NCBI RefSeq assembly: GCF_003367245.1
Contig: NZ_QRGR01000001.1
Span: 372,001 to 436,000, forward strand
DNA from: Pontibacter diazotrophicus
GTDB lineage: Bacteria; Bacteroidota; Bacteroidia; Cytophagales; Hymenobacteraceae
DNA: 64,000 nucleotides
Direction of reading: 5' to 3'
The notes under the pieces were generated by a model. The model did not search any database. It saw nothing but the letters and a program-made list of their open reading frames with translations, and was not told the origin of the DNA. Positions 44,584-53,322 of this stretch are shown here, piece by piece. Positions within the stretch are counted from its first letter, which is position 1. Every line of letters begins with the position of its first letter. The position numbers and the translations under genes were made by a program.

Positions 44584-45117
44584 TTACGCTTGCTTTACGA
44601 GCTGCACCTCACCCTGTAGTTTCAGTTCCTCTCCCAGCATCACGCCGCCTGTTTCGAGCGCTGCATTGTAGTTGATGCCCCAGTCTTTGCGGTTGATTTT
44701 GCCGCTGATAGAGAAGCCTGCCTTCACATTTCCCCAAGGGTCTGTGGCGACACCGTTGTCTTCCACAGTAAGCTGCACTGGCTTAGTCGTGTCTTTTATG
44801 GTTAAGTCTCCGTAGAGGGTAAAGGTGTCGTCGTCTACTCTTTCTACTTTGGTAGACACGAACTTCATGTTCGGGTGTGTTTCCGCTCCAAAGAAGTCTG
44901 CATTGCGCAGGTGCTCATCCCGCTGCTCGTTGTTGGTGTTGATAGAAGCTACATCAACGTTAGCCACTACTTTCGCATTAGAAAAATCATCACCCTCGGT
45001 TCCAGCCTCTACATCAAATTGTGTGAACTTTCCTGTAACGTTGGAAATCATCATGTGCTTAATCTTAAAGCCTAGTTCACTGTGAGAAAGGTCTAAAGCC
45101 CATTTCGTTGCTGCCAT
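44584..45117 (-). CDS. YceI-family lipid-binding protein
   Basis: 177 residues forming the lipocalin-like YceI beta-barrel that binds isoprenoid lipids. Motifs: WALDLSHSELGFKIKHMMISNVTGKF at the start (the conserved H-S-x-x-F-x-I-x-H pattern), then NTNNEQRDEHLRNADFF, and the C-terminal GKINRKDWGINYNAALETGG. There is no signal peptide, so this member is probably cytoplasmic, unlike E. coli YceI. It is monocistronic and terminated by the strong hairpin downstream. Its role, perhaps in stress or polyisoprenoid handling, is not determined. Confidence 0.9.
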   Translation of the reverse strand: MAATKWALDLSHSELGFKIKHMMISNVTGKFTQFDVEAGTEGDDFSNAKVVANVDVASINTNNEQRDEHLRNADFFGAETHPNMKFVSTKVERVDDDTFTLYGDLTIKDTTKPVQLTVEDNGVATDPWGNVKAGFSISGKINRKDWGINYNAALETGGVMLGEELKLQGEVQLVKQA

Positions 45118-45405
45118 ATTCTTTTAAATCAATTATTGGTTATCAGATAAATAAATAGCTTCTAAAAGCTACCCGGATATCTCTTTTATTTTGAACCACA
45201 AAGTTCGCGCTTCTAACAGTGCACCTCAATACCAAAATCTCCTGAAGAAGAACCAATAGTACGGATGGTGCTTGCCTTAATATCTTTTTCAGTGCGTGAA
45301 CTCTTGTTATTTTGCAATAGAACAACCTAAAGCGAACATCAGGCGCTGCTGCATGCGCTCAGGCAGAAATGCTTTCAGTCCTGCTAGTGCTTCAAACGTA
45401 AAGGT

Positions 45406-45413
45406 TAAATTTG
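45406..45413 (+). promoter_or_regulatory. Possible Bacteroidota -7 box (TAAATTTG)
   Basis: TAAATTTG matches the TAnnTTTG -7 consensus of Bacteroidota sigma-A promoters and sits 31 bases before the AraC start codon. A convincing -33 TTTG box at the right spacing is not visible. Confidence 0.35.
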
Positions 45414-45444
45414 GACCTGTGGATCGAGAAATATAAAAGGAAAG

Positions 45445-46395
45445 ATGGCTGATTCTCTAATACTCCCTTCAGAGGTGGCGCGTGTGCTGGACATCAAGTC
45501 CACCATCAGGTACTACCTGTCGCAGAAGAAAAAAGCGCAGCAGACTTTTGGGATGAACAAGTACGAAAACCTGGACTACGGGGGCGACTTCGCCGTGCTG
45601 AGCAATGAGGGCGGGACCAGCAGTGGTCCGCCTATTAAAACAGACCACTATGCAATGATACTATGCCTGAGGGGCAGCAGCACGAAAACGGTTGGGCAGT
45701 TCACGTTTGAGGTGCAGCCCCAAACGGTACACTTCGTTTCACCGGGCGTCATCAACTCCTATGAAAACTCCACAGAAGATCTGCTCCTGTACATGCTCCT
45801 CTTCAGGCGGGAATTCCTGGATGAAAGCTTTATAAGTGGCCCGGTAGTAGATAACCTGCTGCAGATGAACCCGGACTATCCTCCCGTATATACCCTGGAG
45901 CCTGACAGTTTTAATGCGATGAAGGCTGGCCTGGAGAAAATCAGCGATGAGTTTGACAGGGGAGGTGCTTTTCACCTGAACATCGTCCGCCTCCAGACGT
46001 TGCAGCTGCTCTATGAGATGAACAGGGCTTGCGAGGCCTGTTTGTTGAGCTTTACAAAGCACATGAACCGACAGTACCAGCTAACCCACGCCTTCAGAAT
46101 GCTGGTAGAAGAGAACTTCCTGACAAAGCGTACCGTGAGTGAATATGCCGACATGTTGAATATTTCCGCCAAGCACCTGGGCGAGTCGGTAAAGCGGGAA
46201 ACAGGAGAAAGCGCCCTGGAGATCATCCATAGGAGGCTGCTGCGGGAGGCGCAATACCTGCTTTCCTATTCTTCCTGGAGCATAAAAGAAGTTGCAGAGC
46301 ACCTGAAGTTTGATACCGCCTCGCACTTCAGCCGCTTCTTTAAGCAAAAGACAGGACTGAACCCAAGTCAGTACGGCGCTGCAGCCTTGTTTTAG
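45445..46395 (+). CDS. AraC-family transcriptional regulator
   Basis: 316 residues. N-terminal cupin-like effector domain (about 50-165: TDHYAMILCLRGSS, FEVQPQTVHFVSPGVINSY) and C-terminal AraC helix-turn-helix pair (about 215-315: RTVSEYADMLNISAKHLGES and WSIKEVAEHLKFDTASHFSRFFKQKTG). Effector and targets are unknown. It is divergent from yceI across a 327-base region that shows no gene, so yceI is one possible target. No signal peptide or other domain. Confidence 0.88.
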   Translation: MADSLILPSEVARVLDIKSTIRYYLSQKKKAQQTFGMNKYENLDYGGDFAVLSNEGGTSSGPPIKTDHYAMILCLRGSSTKTVGQFTFEVQPQTVHFVSPGVINSYENSTEDLLLYMLLFRREFLDESFISGPVVDNLLQMNPDYPPVYTLEPDSFNAMKAGLEKISDEFDRGGAFHLNIVRLQTLQLLYEMNRACEACLLSFTKHMNRQYQLTHAFRMLVEENFLTKRTVSEYADMLNISAKHLGESVKRETGESALEIIHRRLLREAQYLLSYSSWSIKEVAEHLKFDTASHFSRFFKQKTGLNPSQYGAAALF

Positions 46396-46713
46396 AGATA
46401 AAACAGGGTGTAATGCACACAGCAAGTAGGCTTAGAGTTCTTGCATGATCGACCACTTGTCAGTGGCTAGTGCGCGTTCTTTTCTTAGGAGGAATAGGTC
46501 AACTCAATTTGAAAAATATTCAATACATTTAATGGAGAGCGAGTTGCAATATAATATATTCGTTAGTCCGGTTACGTTGATACGCGTACCGTTGGGTGGT
46601 TGAAGGGAGTAACTACTTATATCCGCAAGATATCAATGGAAATAGTGATTCTTAATTGAAGCCCTGGTAATATTTTTTACGTAACAAAAGTAAATCTAAA
46701 AAAACGAATCATT

Positions 46714-46827
46714 ATGAAAATCAGATGATTATCAACAATTCTTAAAGGTGAATTTCTTTCGTATTTGCTGTTAGGGTTTATAACTCTCAACATCTATCTG
46801 AGTACCACTTTGGCGCAATACATTTGA
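46714..46827 (+). pseudogene. Leader remnant of a lost TonB-receptor-like gene
   Basis: In the 530-base gap after the AraC gene, an ATG at 46714 begins MKIR, an in-frame TGA, then LSTILKGEFLSYLLLGFITL and NIYLSTTLAQ, ending in TGA at 46825. This looks like the signal peptide of a SusC-type receptor ending in a LAQ cleavage site, with Trp changed to stop and the mature protein deleted. The rest of 46396-46929 shows no gene. Identification rests on signal-peptide style only. Confidence 0.35.
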
Positions 46828-46929
46828 TGAAAGAATAGTGCTGGCGGTCAAGCCATATTTCATACGAAAACTCTGTTTGCTCCTAACTTCTATGATTTCA
46901 GGCGGTAAGAGATCCTCCCGCCTAAAACC

Positions 46930-47850
46930 TCAGGCAGCTTTGCGAAAAAGTGACAGAATGTTTGCTATGATTGCACCTAAAGCCAGCCCGGCTAAACCAC
47001 TGACCAACACCTTTGCAAACCAGGCAAGAACGGGTATTTGGGCCAAAGAATGCTCTAAATCATCAAGCGCATGACTTGTGAAAGGAATACCGTGGGCAAT
47101 AATTTCTGCTCCTACCCACAACATGGCTGCAGTCCCGATATAGCTGAGGATTTTTAAAAAGTGTGGCATAAATGTTACTATGCCGCGCCCGATTTTTCTG
47201 ACTTGCGGATGATGGTTTTCTTTTGCCATGTGCACCCCAATATCATCAGCTTTTACTATCAGGCCTACGAACCCATAAACGGCAACCGTGATAAAAATAG
47301 CCACGGCTAACATGACGGCAATTTGTGATACCAGTGGTTGTTCAGCCACATTGGCATACGTGATGGCTACGATTTCAGCAGAAAGGATTAAATCTGTGCG
47401 AACTGCCCCTTTCACTCTTGTATTCTCCAGTTCTTCGGGTGTGATTACTTTTAGATCTTCCCCTGGGCTTTGATGGGCGTCATCAGTATGATGCTTGCTA
47501 AACATGGAGTGGACTTTCTCATAGCCTTCAAAACATAGATAGGCACCGCCCATCATTAATATAGGCGTTATTGCCCAGGGCGCAAAGAAGCCGAGCAGCA
47601 GAGCAGCCGGACTTAAAATAATAAGTTTATTGACCAGTGATTTTTTAGCAATCTGAAAAATGATCGAAAGCTCACGCGAAGGATCAAGACCCACCACATA
47701 CTTGGGCGTCACGGCGGCGTCATCAATGACAATGCCGGATACTTTACCGGTTGTTTTTGACACTTGAGCGGGGACATCATCCAGACTCGCGGCGCTGACT
47801 TTCACCAGGGCCGATACATCATCCAATAAAGCAAGAAGTCCTGTTGCCAT
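46930..47850 (-). CDS. DUF808 family membrane protein (YedI-like)
   Basis: 306 residues starting with the conserved ATGLLALLDDVSALVKVSAASLDDV segment of DUF808, in which the LLALLDDV part is diagnostic. Later family pieces include VVGLDPSRELSIIFQIAKKSL, LNKLI-like VNKLIILSPAALLL, and the ESAEIVAITYANV region. About six membrane helices are predicted. The function of this family is not known; it is widespread in Gram-negative bacteria. Stands alone on the minus strand. Confidence 0.88.
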   Translation of the reverse strand: MATGLLALLDDVSALVKVSAASLDDVPAQVSKTTGKVSGIVIDDAAVTPKYVVGLDPSRELSIIFQIAKKSLVNKLIILSPAALLLGFFAPWAITPILMMGGAYLCFEGYEKVHSMFSKHHTDDAHQSPGEDLKVITPEELENTRVKGAVRTDLILSAEIVAITYANVAEQPLVSQIAVMLAVAIFITVAVYGFVGLIVKADDIGVHMAKENHHPQVRKIGRGIVTFMPHFLKILSYIGTAAMLWVGAEIIAHGIPFTSHALDDLEHSLAQIPVLAWFAKVLVSGLAGLALGAIIANILSLFRKAA

Positions 47851-48249
47851 TATTTGTTTATCATTTTAAAAGAAGACATATTTCCATGCTCGCAAAAGGC
47901 GATATTACGAAATATATTTACCAGTCCGCTTCCGGGGGAAAAAATTTGTTGAAGCCAACGCTGCTGACGTCTCAGGTAACTTCAGATTCCTGCATTACGA
48001 CCATGTCGGAAGGTAAGCAGGATGTCGCTTTAGCCCCCTCAAAGGATACCTAAAAACCTGTTTGCTGGAGCATCCTGTTGTAGCTATCTTCTACAGAGTG
48101 TAGAGAAGCATACACAAGTCCCACTCTTCTTCCACACTTCCCCAATTTTATGATGTTTTGGTAATGTGTTGTAAGACAATTAATTGTGTGGTTTTTGTTT
48201 CCGTGGCACGGTTCTGACAAAGTAAGAGGCATAACTTAACCAGACAATT
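47851..48249. other. Intergenic region, no supported gene
   Basis: 400 bases between the DUF808 start and the small secreted protein gene. A short forward frame (47886-48053) has no signal peptide, no family similarity and no ribosome site, so I do not call it. The promoters of both flanking genes must be here. Confidence 0.45.
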
Positions 48250-48588
48250 ATGAAAAAAGTAACTTTTTTAGCAGCCATCGCATTTTTAGGAATGTCATCA
48301 CTTGACGCAAGTGCCCAAACAACCACCCCGCAAGACCAGACACCGGCAGCGCAGCAGGAAGAGAAAAAAGAAAAAGTAACGCAGGAGCAACTTCCGGAGC
48401 CTGTTCAGGCAGCCTTGAAGAGCGACACATACAAAGACTGGACAGTAGGAGACATCTATCTGATCAAGCCAGCCACAGAAGGCACTGAAGACGCTATTGT
48501 ATACGAGGTAAACCTGACTAATGAGCAGGGCCAGACAGGTGTAGTTAGAATGGATGAAAGAGGCGGAGACGCATCTAAAAAGGAATAG
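48250..48588 (+). CDS. Small secreted protein with possible PepSY-like domain
   Basis: 112 residues: signal peptide (FLAAIAFLGMSSLDASAQ), an acidic/Gln-rich linker with alternating charged residues (QQEEKKEKVTQEQ), then a compact domain beginning LPEPVQAALKSDTYKDWTVG and continuing YEVNLTNEQGQTGVVRMDERG. The helix followed by strands resembles the PepSY-like fold common in small Bacteroidota periplasmic proteins. Function unknown; a strong terminator follows. The gene is monocistronic. Confidence 0.78.
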   Translation: MKKVTFLAAIAFLGMSSLDASAQTTTPQDQTPAAQQEEKKEKVTQEQLPEPVQAALKSDTYKDWTVGDIYLIKPATEGTEDAIVYEVNLTNEQGQTGVVRMDERGGDASKKE

Positions 48589-48609
48589 GCTCAGCTTATA
48601 GCCGCAGGA

Positions 48610-48641
48610 AAGAAGCCTCCGTTATGCGGGGGCTTCTTTGT
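48610..48641 (+). terminator. Terminator after small secreted protein gene
   Basis: AAGAAGCCTCCG (48610-48621) pairs with CGGGGGCTTCTT (48627-48638) with one G-U pair and a 5-base loop, followed by TGTTTG. Confidence 0.8.
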
Positions 48642-48792
48642 TTGTGCCTCCCTGCTTTCGGTGAAGCCATAAAGTAGGACTGGGTGGATAGGAATGATGT
48701 ATAAAGCGACTACTCTAAGCCATACCAGTTTGTAACTATATTTTACACTAAATAATATTCCGGGAATTGTAAATTTGTTCAACCTTCACTAA

Positions 48793-48860
48793 GAGCATGT
48801 TTAATTTCAGTTTTTGAAAGCGCATATTTGTAGCTCAAAGTACACATTCCGAACATGCTT
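48793..48860 (+). repeat. Small dispersed inverted-repeat element, copy A
   Basis: About 68 bases starting GAGCATGTTTAA and ending CCGAACATGCTT, so the ends are inverted repeats. Internal words TGAAAGCG and AGCTCAAAGTA recur, in reverse orientation, in copy B at 51717-51814. It sits just before the 48875 gene, within its probable leader. It is likely a MITE-like element or a remnant of an IS. Confidence 0.65.
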
Positions 48861-48874
48861 TAAACACTAAGCCT

Positions 48875-49282
48875 ATGCCGTTTGATATAAAGTACGCAAC
48901 AGACTTTTACATGATAGAGGTAGACCTCGACGCAGATCTGCTCCAGGCGAAATGGCTGAGGCCGGTAAGTGTGAAGGAAATGGAAGCAGGTGGGACGAAG
49001 CTTTACGAGGTACTGCGTGACACCCAGGTGGCGCGTGTTTTGGCCAATGCCCAGGATTTGGGTGTTTTACCCGCTGAAGCCAAGGAGTGGATGTCGTCCA
49101 GGTTTTATGAACTGCTCTCCCTGACGCAGCTGAAAAAAATGGCAAGGGTACTGCCGGAGAACCTGTTCCATCGGGTAGCCCTGGAATCAGTGGTCACCAG
49201 GGCCGATGCATTGGGGGTGACTAAATTTGATGTCAGGAACTTCTCTTCGCCTAAGGAAGCCCTTCGGTGGCTGGATTCCTAG
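48875..49282 (+). CDS. Conserved protein of unknown function, SpoIIAA/STAS-like
   Basis: 135 residues, no signal peptide. Sequence FYMIEVDLDADLLQAKWLRP, LRDTQVARVLANAQDLGVLPAEAKEW and FDVRNFSSPKEALRWLDS fits the alpha/beta pattern of the small STAS-like (SpoIIAA-type) proteins common in Hymenobacter and relatives, including the terminal segment where a helix ends in a Trp-Leu pair. No ligand-binding or catalytic motif is obvious. Start chosen at the only ATG before the conserved region; it lies 14 bases after repeat copy A. A single gene between a terminator and the convergent nudK. Confidence 0.75.
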   Translation: MPFDIKYATDFYMIEVDLDADLLQAKWLRPVSVKEMEAGGTKLYEVLRDTQVARVLANAQDLGVLPAEAKEWMSSRFYELLSLTQLKKMARVLPENLFHRVALESVVTRADALGVTKFDVRNFSSPKEALRWLDS

Positions 49283-49336
49283 GCTAGCCTGAAGCTGGTT
49301 CTGCAACAAGTTTCGTGAGCGGTTTGGCGGCCTGCA

Positions 49337-49915
49337 TCAGAGTATGCGGTGTAGTTTAATGTATCGGAGCAGCATAATGGTTTTGCCGTCTTTGATTTCA
49401 CCGCTTCCGATCATTTCCATTGCCTTTTCAATAGGAATCTCCAGCACTTCGATGTTCTCTTCCTCATAGTCAACTCCTCCGCCATCATTTATCTTCATGG
49501 CTTTTGAATACTCCGCAATAAAGAAATAGAGGATCTCAGTTACTGAACCGGGAGACATGTAAGCCTCAAATACTTTCCGTACATCTGTCACCTTATACCC
49601 GGTTTCTTCTTCTGTTTCCCGCTTTATACAGTCTTCCGGGTTGTCCTTATCCAGCAGCCCCGCACAGGCCTCTATCAGCATTCCTGATTCGTTGCCATTT
49701 ACAAATGTGGGCATCCTGAACTGCCTTGTCAGAATAACAGTTTGCTGCTCCTTGTTGTAAAGCAATATAGTCGCGCCGTTGCCCCTGTCAAATGCCTCTC
49801 TGCTTTGAGTCTGCCAGGTTCCGTCTTTTTTCATGTAGGTATAAGTTATCTTTCTGAGAACGTACCAGTTGTCTGAAAGTACTTTAGTTTCCAAAATCTT
49901 TACATTGTCGATCAT
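49337..49915 (-). CDS. nudK: GDP-mannose pyrophosphatase, Nudix hydrolase
   Basis: 192 residues. NudK hydrolyses GDP-mannose to mannose 1-phosphate and GMP. The Nudix box spans [20 protein letters not shown] followed by TGY (about residues 86-108) with the metal-binding RETEEE cluster. Family-specific parts flank it: [12 protein letters not shown] and [21 protein letters not shown] before, and [20 protein letters not shown] after. Length matches E. coli NudK (about 190). No signal peptide. It converges on the STAS-like gene. Confidence 0.92.
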   Translation of the reverse strand: MIDNVKILETKVLSDNWYVLRKITYTYMKKDGTWQTQSREAFDRGNGATILLYNKEQQTVILTRQFRMPTFVNGNESGMLIEACAGLLDKDNPEDCIKRETEEETGYKVTDVRKVFEAYMSPGSVTEILYFFIAEYSKAMKINDGGGVDYEEENIEVLEIPIEKAMEMIGSGEIKDGKTIMLLRYIKLHRIL

Positions 49916-50160
49916 AAGGAGCTTATTGCTTACATGGGTATATAATGGCTCGTATAAAGGGCGCTTTTTCCGGGTATTGTTCTGTCCAGAGGGAATTTGA
50001 TTTTTACTAAGTTAAATCTTTATCAATTATATATATTAAATGTAATAATGCAAGCTCAGGTTAGAAGTGCAGAAATCCATCACAGATTTTATTAACTTAT
50101 CGGGAGTCAATAAAGGCCTAAAGTGTTATTATTGTTCTGACCTTAAAATGAAAATCAATC

Positions 50161-51027
50161 ATGATGAAAAATGTGTGGTGCCTGATAGGTTTTATAGCCT
50201 TGTTTATTCCAGCGGTGCATACTGTTTCGGCCCAGTCCGGTAAACCGCTGTTCCCGCAAACTCCCGGGCTGGTTTCTTATACTTTCCGGAAGAGCTTTGC
50301 CAAAGATGTTCCGGCTACACTGGATACTATTCAGGCGCTTGGCTTCACAGACATGGAGTTTTCCAACCTGTTCGGTCAGGAGCCTGCCGAGCTGCGCCGT
50401 ATGCTGGACGAGCGGAATATAAAATGCTCCTCTTTTGGTGTGAGCTACGAAGACCTGGTAAATAAAACCGATGAAGTTGCCCGGAATGCCAAAACCTTAG
50501 GTGCCGCTTATGTGCGGGTAGCATGGTTTCCGCATGAAGCACCGTTCACCCTGGAGCATGCCCAAAAACTGGTGGCGGATTTTAACCGGGTAGGCAAAAA
50601 ATTAAAAGAAGAACACGGACTCACATTTTGCTACCATAACCATGGCTATGAGTTTCGGCCTTATCAGAATGGCACTTTCTTCGACTACATTGTTCAGAAC
50701 ACGGATCCTGAGTATGTGTCATTCGAGTTGGATATTTTATGGGCTTTCCATCCCGGGCAGGATCCGGCTCAGTTGCTGGATAAGTACGGGAACCGCTTTA
50801 AGCTAATGCATCTAAAGGATCTGCGGAAAGGGGTGAAGGGTGATTACTCAGGTGGCACACCTATAGAAAATGATGTAGCGCTGGGCACCGGCCAGTTAGA
50901 CTTAGCGGCCATTCTGAAAGCCGCTAAGAAAGCGGGAATCAAACATTATTACATTGAGGACGAGAGTGACAGGAAGAGCATACAGGTGCCCCAAAGTATG
51001 ACTTATCTGAAAAGCTTACAGCAATAG
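50161..51027 (+). CDS. Exported sugar phosphate isomerase/epimerase-like TIM-barrel protein
   Basis: 288 residues with a clear signal peptide (IGFIALFIPAVHTVSAQ). The mature part is a xylose-isomerase-like AP-endonuclease-2 TIM barrel: LDTIQALGFTDMEFSN, LTFCYHNHGYEF with metal-binding His, SFELDILWAFHPGQDPAQLL, FKLMHLKDLRKG and a final YYIEDES. These supply the Glu/Asp/His metal site of the superfamily. Exported members in Bacteroidota often accompany DUF1080 (3-keto-glycoside hydrolase) and oxidoreductase genes and act on keto sugars; a DUF1080 gene lies 11 kb downstream. Substrate unknown. Confidence 0.87.
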   Translation: MMKNVWCLIGFIALFIPAVHTVSAQSGKPLFPQTPGLVSYTFRKSFAKDVPATLDTIQALGFTDMEFSNLFGQEPAELRRMLDERNIKCSSFGVSYEDLVNKTDEVARNAKTLGAAYVRVAWFPHEAPFTLEHAQKLVADFNRVGKKLKEEHGLTFCYHNHGYEFRPYQNGTFFDYIVQNTDPEYVSFELDILWAFHPGQDPAQLLDKYGNRFKLMHLKDLRKGVKGDYSGGTPIENDVALGTGQLDLAAILKAAKKAGIKHYYIEDESDRKSIQVPQSMTYLKSLQQ

Positions 51028-51166
51028 TACTGGTCGTTGATAGGGGCGCATTGTATTTCAGGACTTTTGAGATCCATGAAAGCTGGTAGCTCATTCAAGA
51101 AATAGTACGTCTCCCTTGAGGGGGGTATATCTTTACCCACTGCAGAGGAGACGCATCCTATAATTT

Positions 51167-51433
51167 TCAGTACTTGATAAAGGGCATGCTTTGGCCAGAA
51201 AACGTATCCTCATCTGCAACACCAACAAAGTAACCGCCAACGAATATTCCTGCCCCGGATCTTAAAGCATTTGCCCCTGATTTGTAAGCCACTACACTAC
51301 CATCTATGGTAGAGAAGCTTAGCAGATCTTCGACAAAACCAGTGTCTGCCTTTGGGGAGGCGGAAACCATGGTAAAGATTCTTCTAATGTTCTTTATAAC
51401 TTTCGGGCGAAAAGAAGTAGCTGATTTACTCAT
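51167..51433 (-). CDS. Small hypothetical protein
   Basis: 88 residues, no recognised family. It begins MSKSATSFRPKVIKNIRRIF and contains a glycine-rich, mildly hydrophobic stretch (SGAGIFVGGYFVGVADED). Amino-acid usage is protein-like but there is no clear ribosome site, and flanking DNA is empty, so it may be a small peptide gene or chance. Confidence 0.45.
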   Translation of the reverse strand: MSKSATSFRPKVIKNIRRIFTMVSASPKADTGFVEDLLSFSTIDGSVVAYKSGANALRSGAGIFVGGYFVGVADEDTFSGQSMPFIKY

Positions 51434-51716
51434 GTGGCGACAGTTTTATGTTTTACATATGTCAATGATACACACTAATCATGCACGGCAACAGGAAATA
51501 AATATGCGTGGAGTAACACATACTTAAAACAGGCAGCAGGAATTACCTTTAGATTATATTGTATAAATCTGGGTATTAACAGGACTTAAATAAAGTATAC
51601 GATAGTTATATTAATAATTAACTATATATTAAGTTTGTTATAGGGGACCAAAGCCAGTAAGAAAGTAACATTTCATTATTCGCTTTTTGGCGGCGTTATA
51701 GACAGAATTTATTTGG

Positions 51717-51814
51717 GAGCATACTCGGACTTTATACTTTGAGCTGCAATGGAGCCTCGTCAGAACTTGATATCACCTATTTTCGCTTTCAGAAATAAAT
51801 TTTAAACATGCTCT
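51717..51814 (-). repeat. Small dispersed inverted-repeat element, copy B
   Basis: In reverse complement this reads AGAGCATGTTTAAAATTT, then CTGAAAGCGAAAATAGG, then CAGCTCAAAGTATAAAGTCC and an end GAGTATGCTCC, matching copy A (48793-48860) in order but with about 30 extra central bases. It lies in a 558-base gene-free gap (51434-51991) before the antiporter gene. Confidence 0.62.
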
Positions 51815-51991
51815 GATGAGGCAATGGAGCGGTTCACAAGAGAGAAGCAGGCCTGAACGGATTGCGTTTACTGTAGTGTAGCATCTATGATGAAACATCA
51901 GCCTACAACTGCTGTACTTATTTTATCAAGTCAGTTTTTCTATCAGTAACGCCTGACTTTAAGTGTACAACCTGAAAGAGAATTATATAAC

Positions 51992-52945
51992 ATGATAAAC
52001 ATACTGCTTCTCCTGGCCGGATTCATTGCCCTGATTTACGGCGCCACAAAACTTGTTGATGCTGCATCAAGTCTGGCCTCCAGGATGGGCGTTCCTAACA
52101 TTGTCATCGGGCTGACCATTGTGGCCTTCGGTACATCTGCCCCTGAGCTGGTGGTGAACCTGATTGCCTCCATCAACAACAGCACGGAAATGGTGCTGGG
52201 CAATGTGCTGGGGAGCAATATTTTCAATGTGCTGGGAATACTGGGCATCTCCGCCCTGATTTATCCCCTGTCAGTTAAAACGAACACCACCTGGCTTGAG
52301 ATACCATTGAGCTTTCTGGCCGCTGTTACTGTACTTGTCGTAGCCAGTGATGTTTACCTTGACGGCGCAGCATCGAATTTTATCTCCAGGACCGAAGGGA
52401 TTATCCTGCTTCTGTTCTTCTCTGTTTTCCTGGTATACAACCTGACAGTGGCCAGGAACAGTCCGGAGGAGGAAGAGACGCAGACAGAAAACTACTCCTA
52501 CCTAAAGGCCATTCTGTTCATCGCACTCGGGCTGGTAGGGCTGATTGTGGGCGGGAGGCTGATAGTGACAAGCGCCGTGAGCATCGCGCAGACCTTTGGG
52601 CTTTCGGAGCGGATTATCGGGCTAACAATAGTATCCATCGGAACTTCGCTGCCCGAACTGGCAACATCAGTGGTGGCAGTAAGAAAACGGAACGTGGACA
52701 TTGCGATCGGCAATGTAGTGGGCTCCAACATATTTAATATATTCCTGATTTTGGGTGTCTCTACTATTGTCAACCCACTGGAGGTAAACTCAGCCTCGTT
52801 TCCAGACATTGCCGTTAATCTTGCTTCCAGCCTGCTGCTGTTTATTTTCGTCTTCACGGGCAAGGGAAGGCAGGTGGCAAGGTGGGAAGGTGGAGTGCTC
52901 TTGGTGCTGTACGTCTCTTACCTTATCCTGCTGATTACTCAGTAA
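51992..52945 (+). CDS. Calcium/sodium antiporter (CaCA family, YrbG-like)
   Basis: 317 residues with about ten membrane helices. The two CaCA alpha-repeats are clear: FGTSAPELVVNLIASINN with NVLGSNIFNVLGILG (about 46-90), and IGTSLPELATSVVAVRKR with NVVGSNIFNIFLILG (about 215-258). The GTSxPE and GSNIFN motifs coordinate Ca and Na. An acidic cytoplasmic loop (SPEEEETQTEN) links the halves. The protein exchanges cytoplasmic Ca2+ for Na+ at the inner membrane. It is monocistronic. Confidence 0.93.
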   Translation: MINILLLLAGFIALIYGATKLVDAASSLASRMGVPNIVIGLTIVAFGTSAPELVVNLIASINNSTEMVLGNVLGSNIFNVLGILGISALIYPLSVKTNTTWLEIPLSFLAAVTVLVVASDVYLDGAASNFISRTEGIILLLFFSVFLVYNLTVARNSPEEEETQTENYSYLKAILFIALGLVGLIVGGRLIVTSAVSIAQTFGLSERIIGLTIVSIGTSLPELATSVVAVRKRNVDIAIGNVVGSNIFNIFLILGVSTIVNPLEVNSASFPDIAVNLASSLLLFIFVFTGKGRQVARWEGGVLLVLYVSYLILLITQ

Positions 52946-53027
52946 CCCGCCTGAAAGCCCTGCAGCAGCTGCTATTGCCGTGCTTCTGCCGCTCTCAAAC
53001 CTTTGGTTTTAGATTTACTATCTGACT

Positions 53028-53218
53028 TTACGCAAAACCAGAGCATAATTTGTTCTAAGTCCCGGCGGGACGACCTGTTAATAGCCTGATGGCCAGAACC
53101 CGCCTTTAGCTCCAGCGGAGCGGCCTGTAAATAATCCCCAACAGGTCGCTCCGCTGGAGCTAAAGAATACTGGGCTTTTTTTCTATCAACAGGTCGTCCC
53201 GCTGAGACTCTTGCGTAA
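53028..53218. repeat. Nested palindromic intergenic repeat
   Basis: Three concentric pairs of arms: TTACGCAA (53028-53035) with TTGCGTAA (53211-53218); 53059-53084 with 53184-53209 (23 of 26 bases complementary, core GCGGGACGACCTGTT); and 53104-53128 with 53141-53165 (24 of 25, core AGCGGAGCGGCCTGT). Outer and inner arms also resemble each other, so a single roughly 25-base unit appears four times in alternating orientation. It looks like a REP/MITE-type element between the antiporter and voltage-sensor genes. Confidence 0.8.
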
Positions 53219-53322
53219 CGTCTGTTACTAGCTGTATCAAAAATGACAGCGTATGACAAGAAGCGAGAAAGGTAGCGCAGCCTTTTATGGCGGAATCAAA
53301 AGCTTGCTGGTGCTTCTCCCGC

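Noticed and set aside
47844-48053. 69-codon forward frame overlapping the DUF808 start
   Set aside because: It overlaps the start of a solid gene on the other strand and its sequence shows no domain or conserved pattern.
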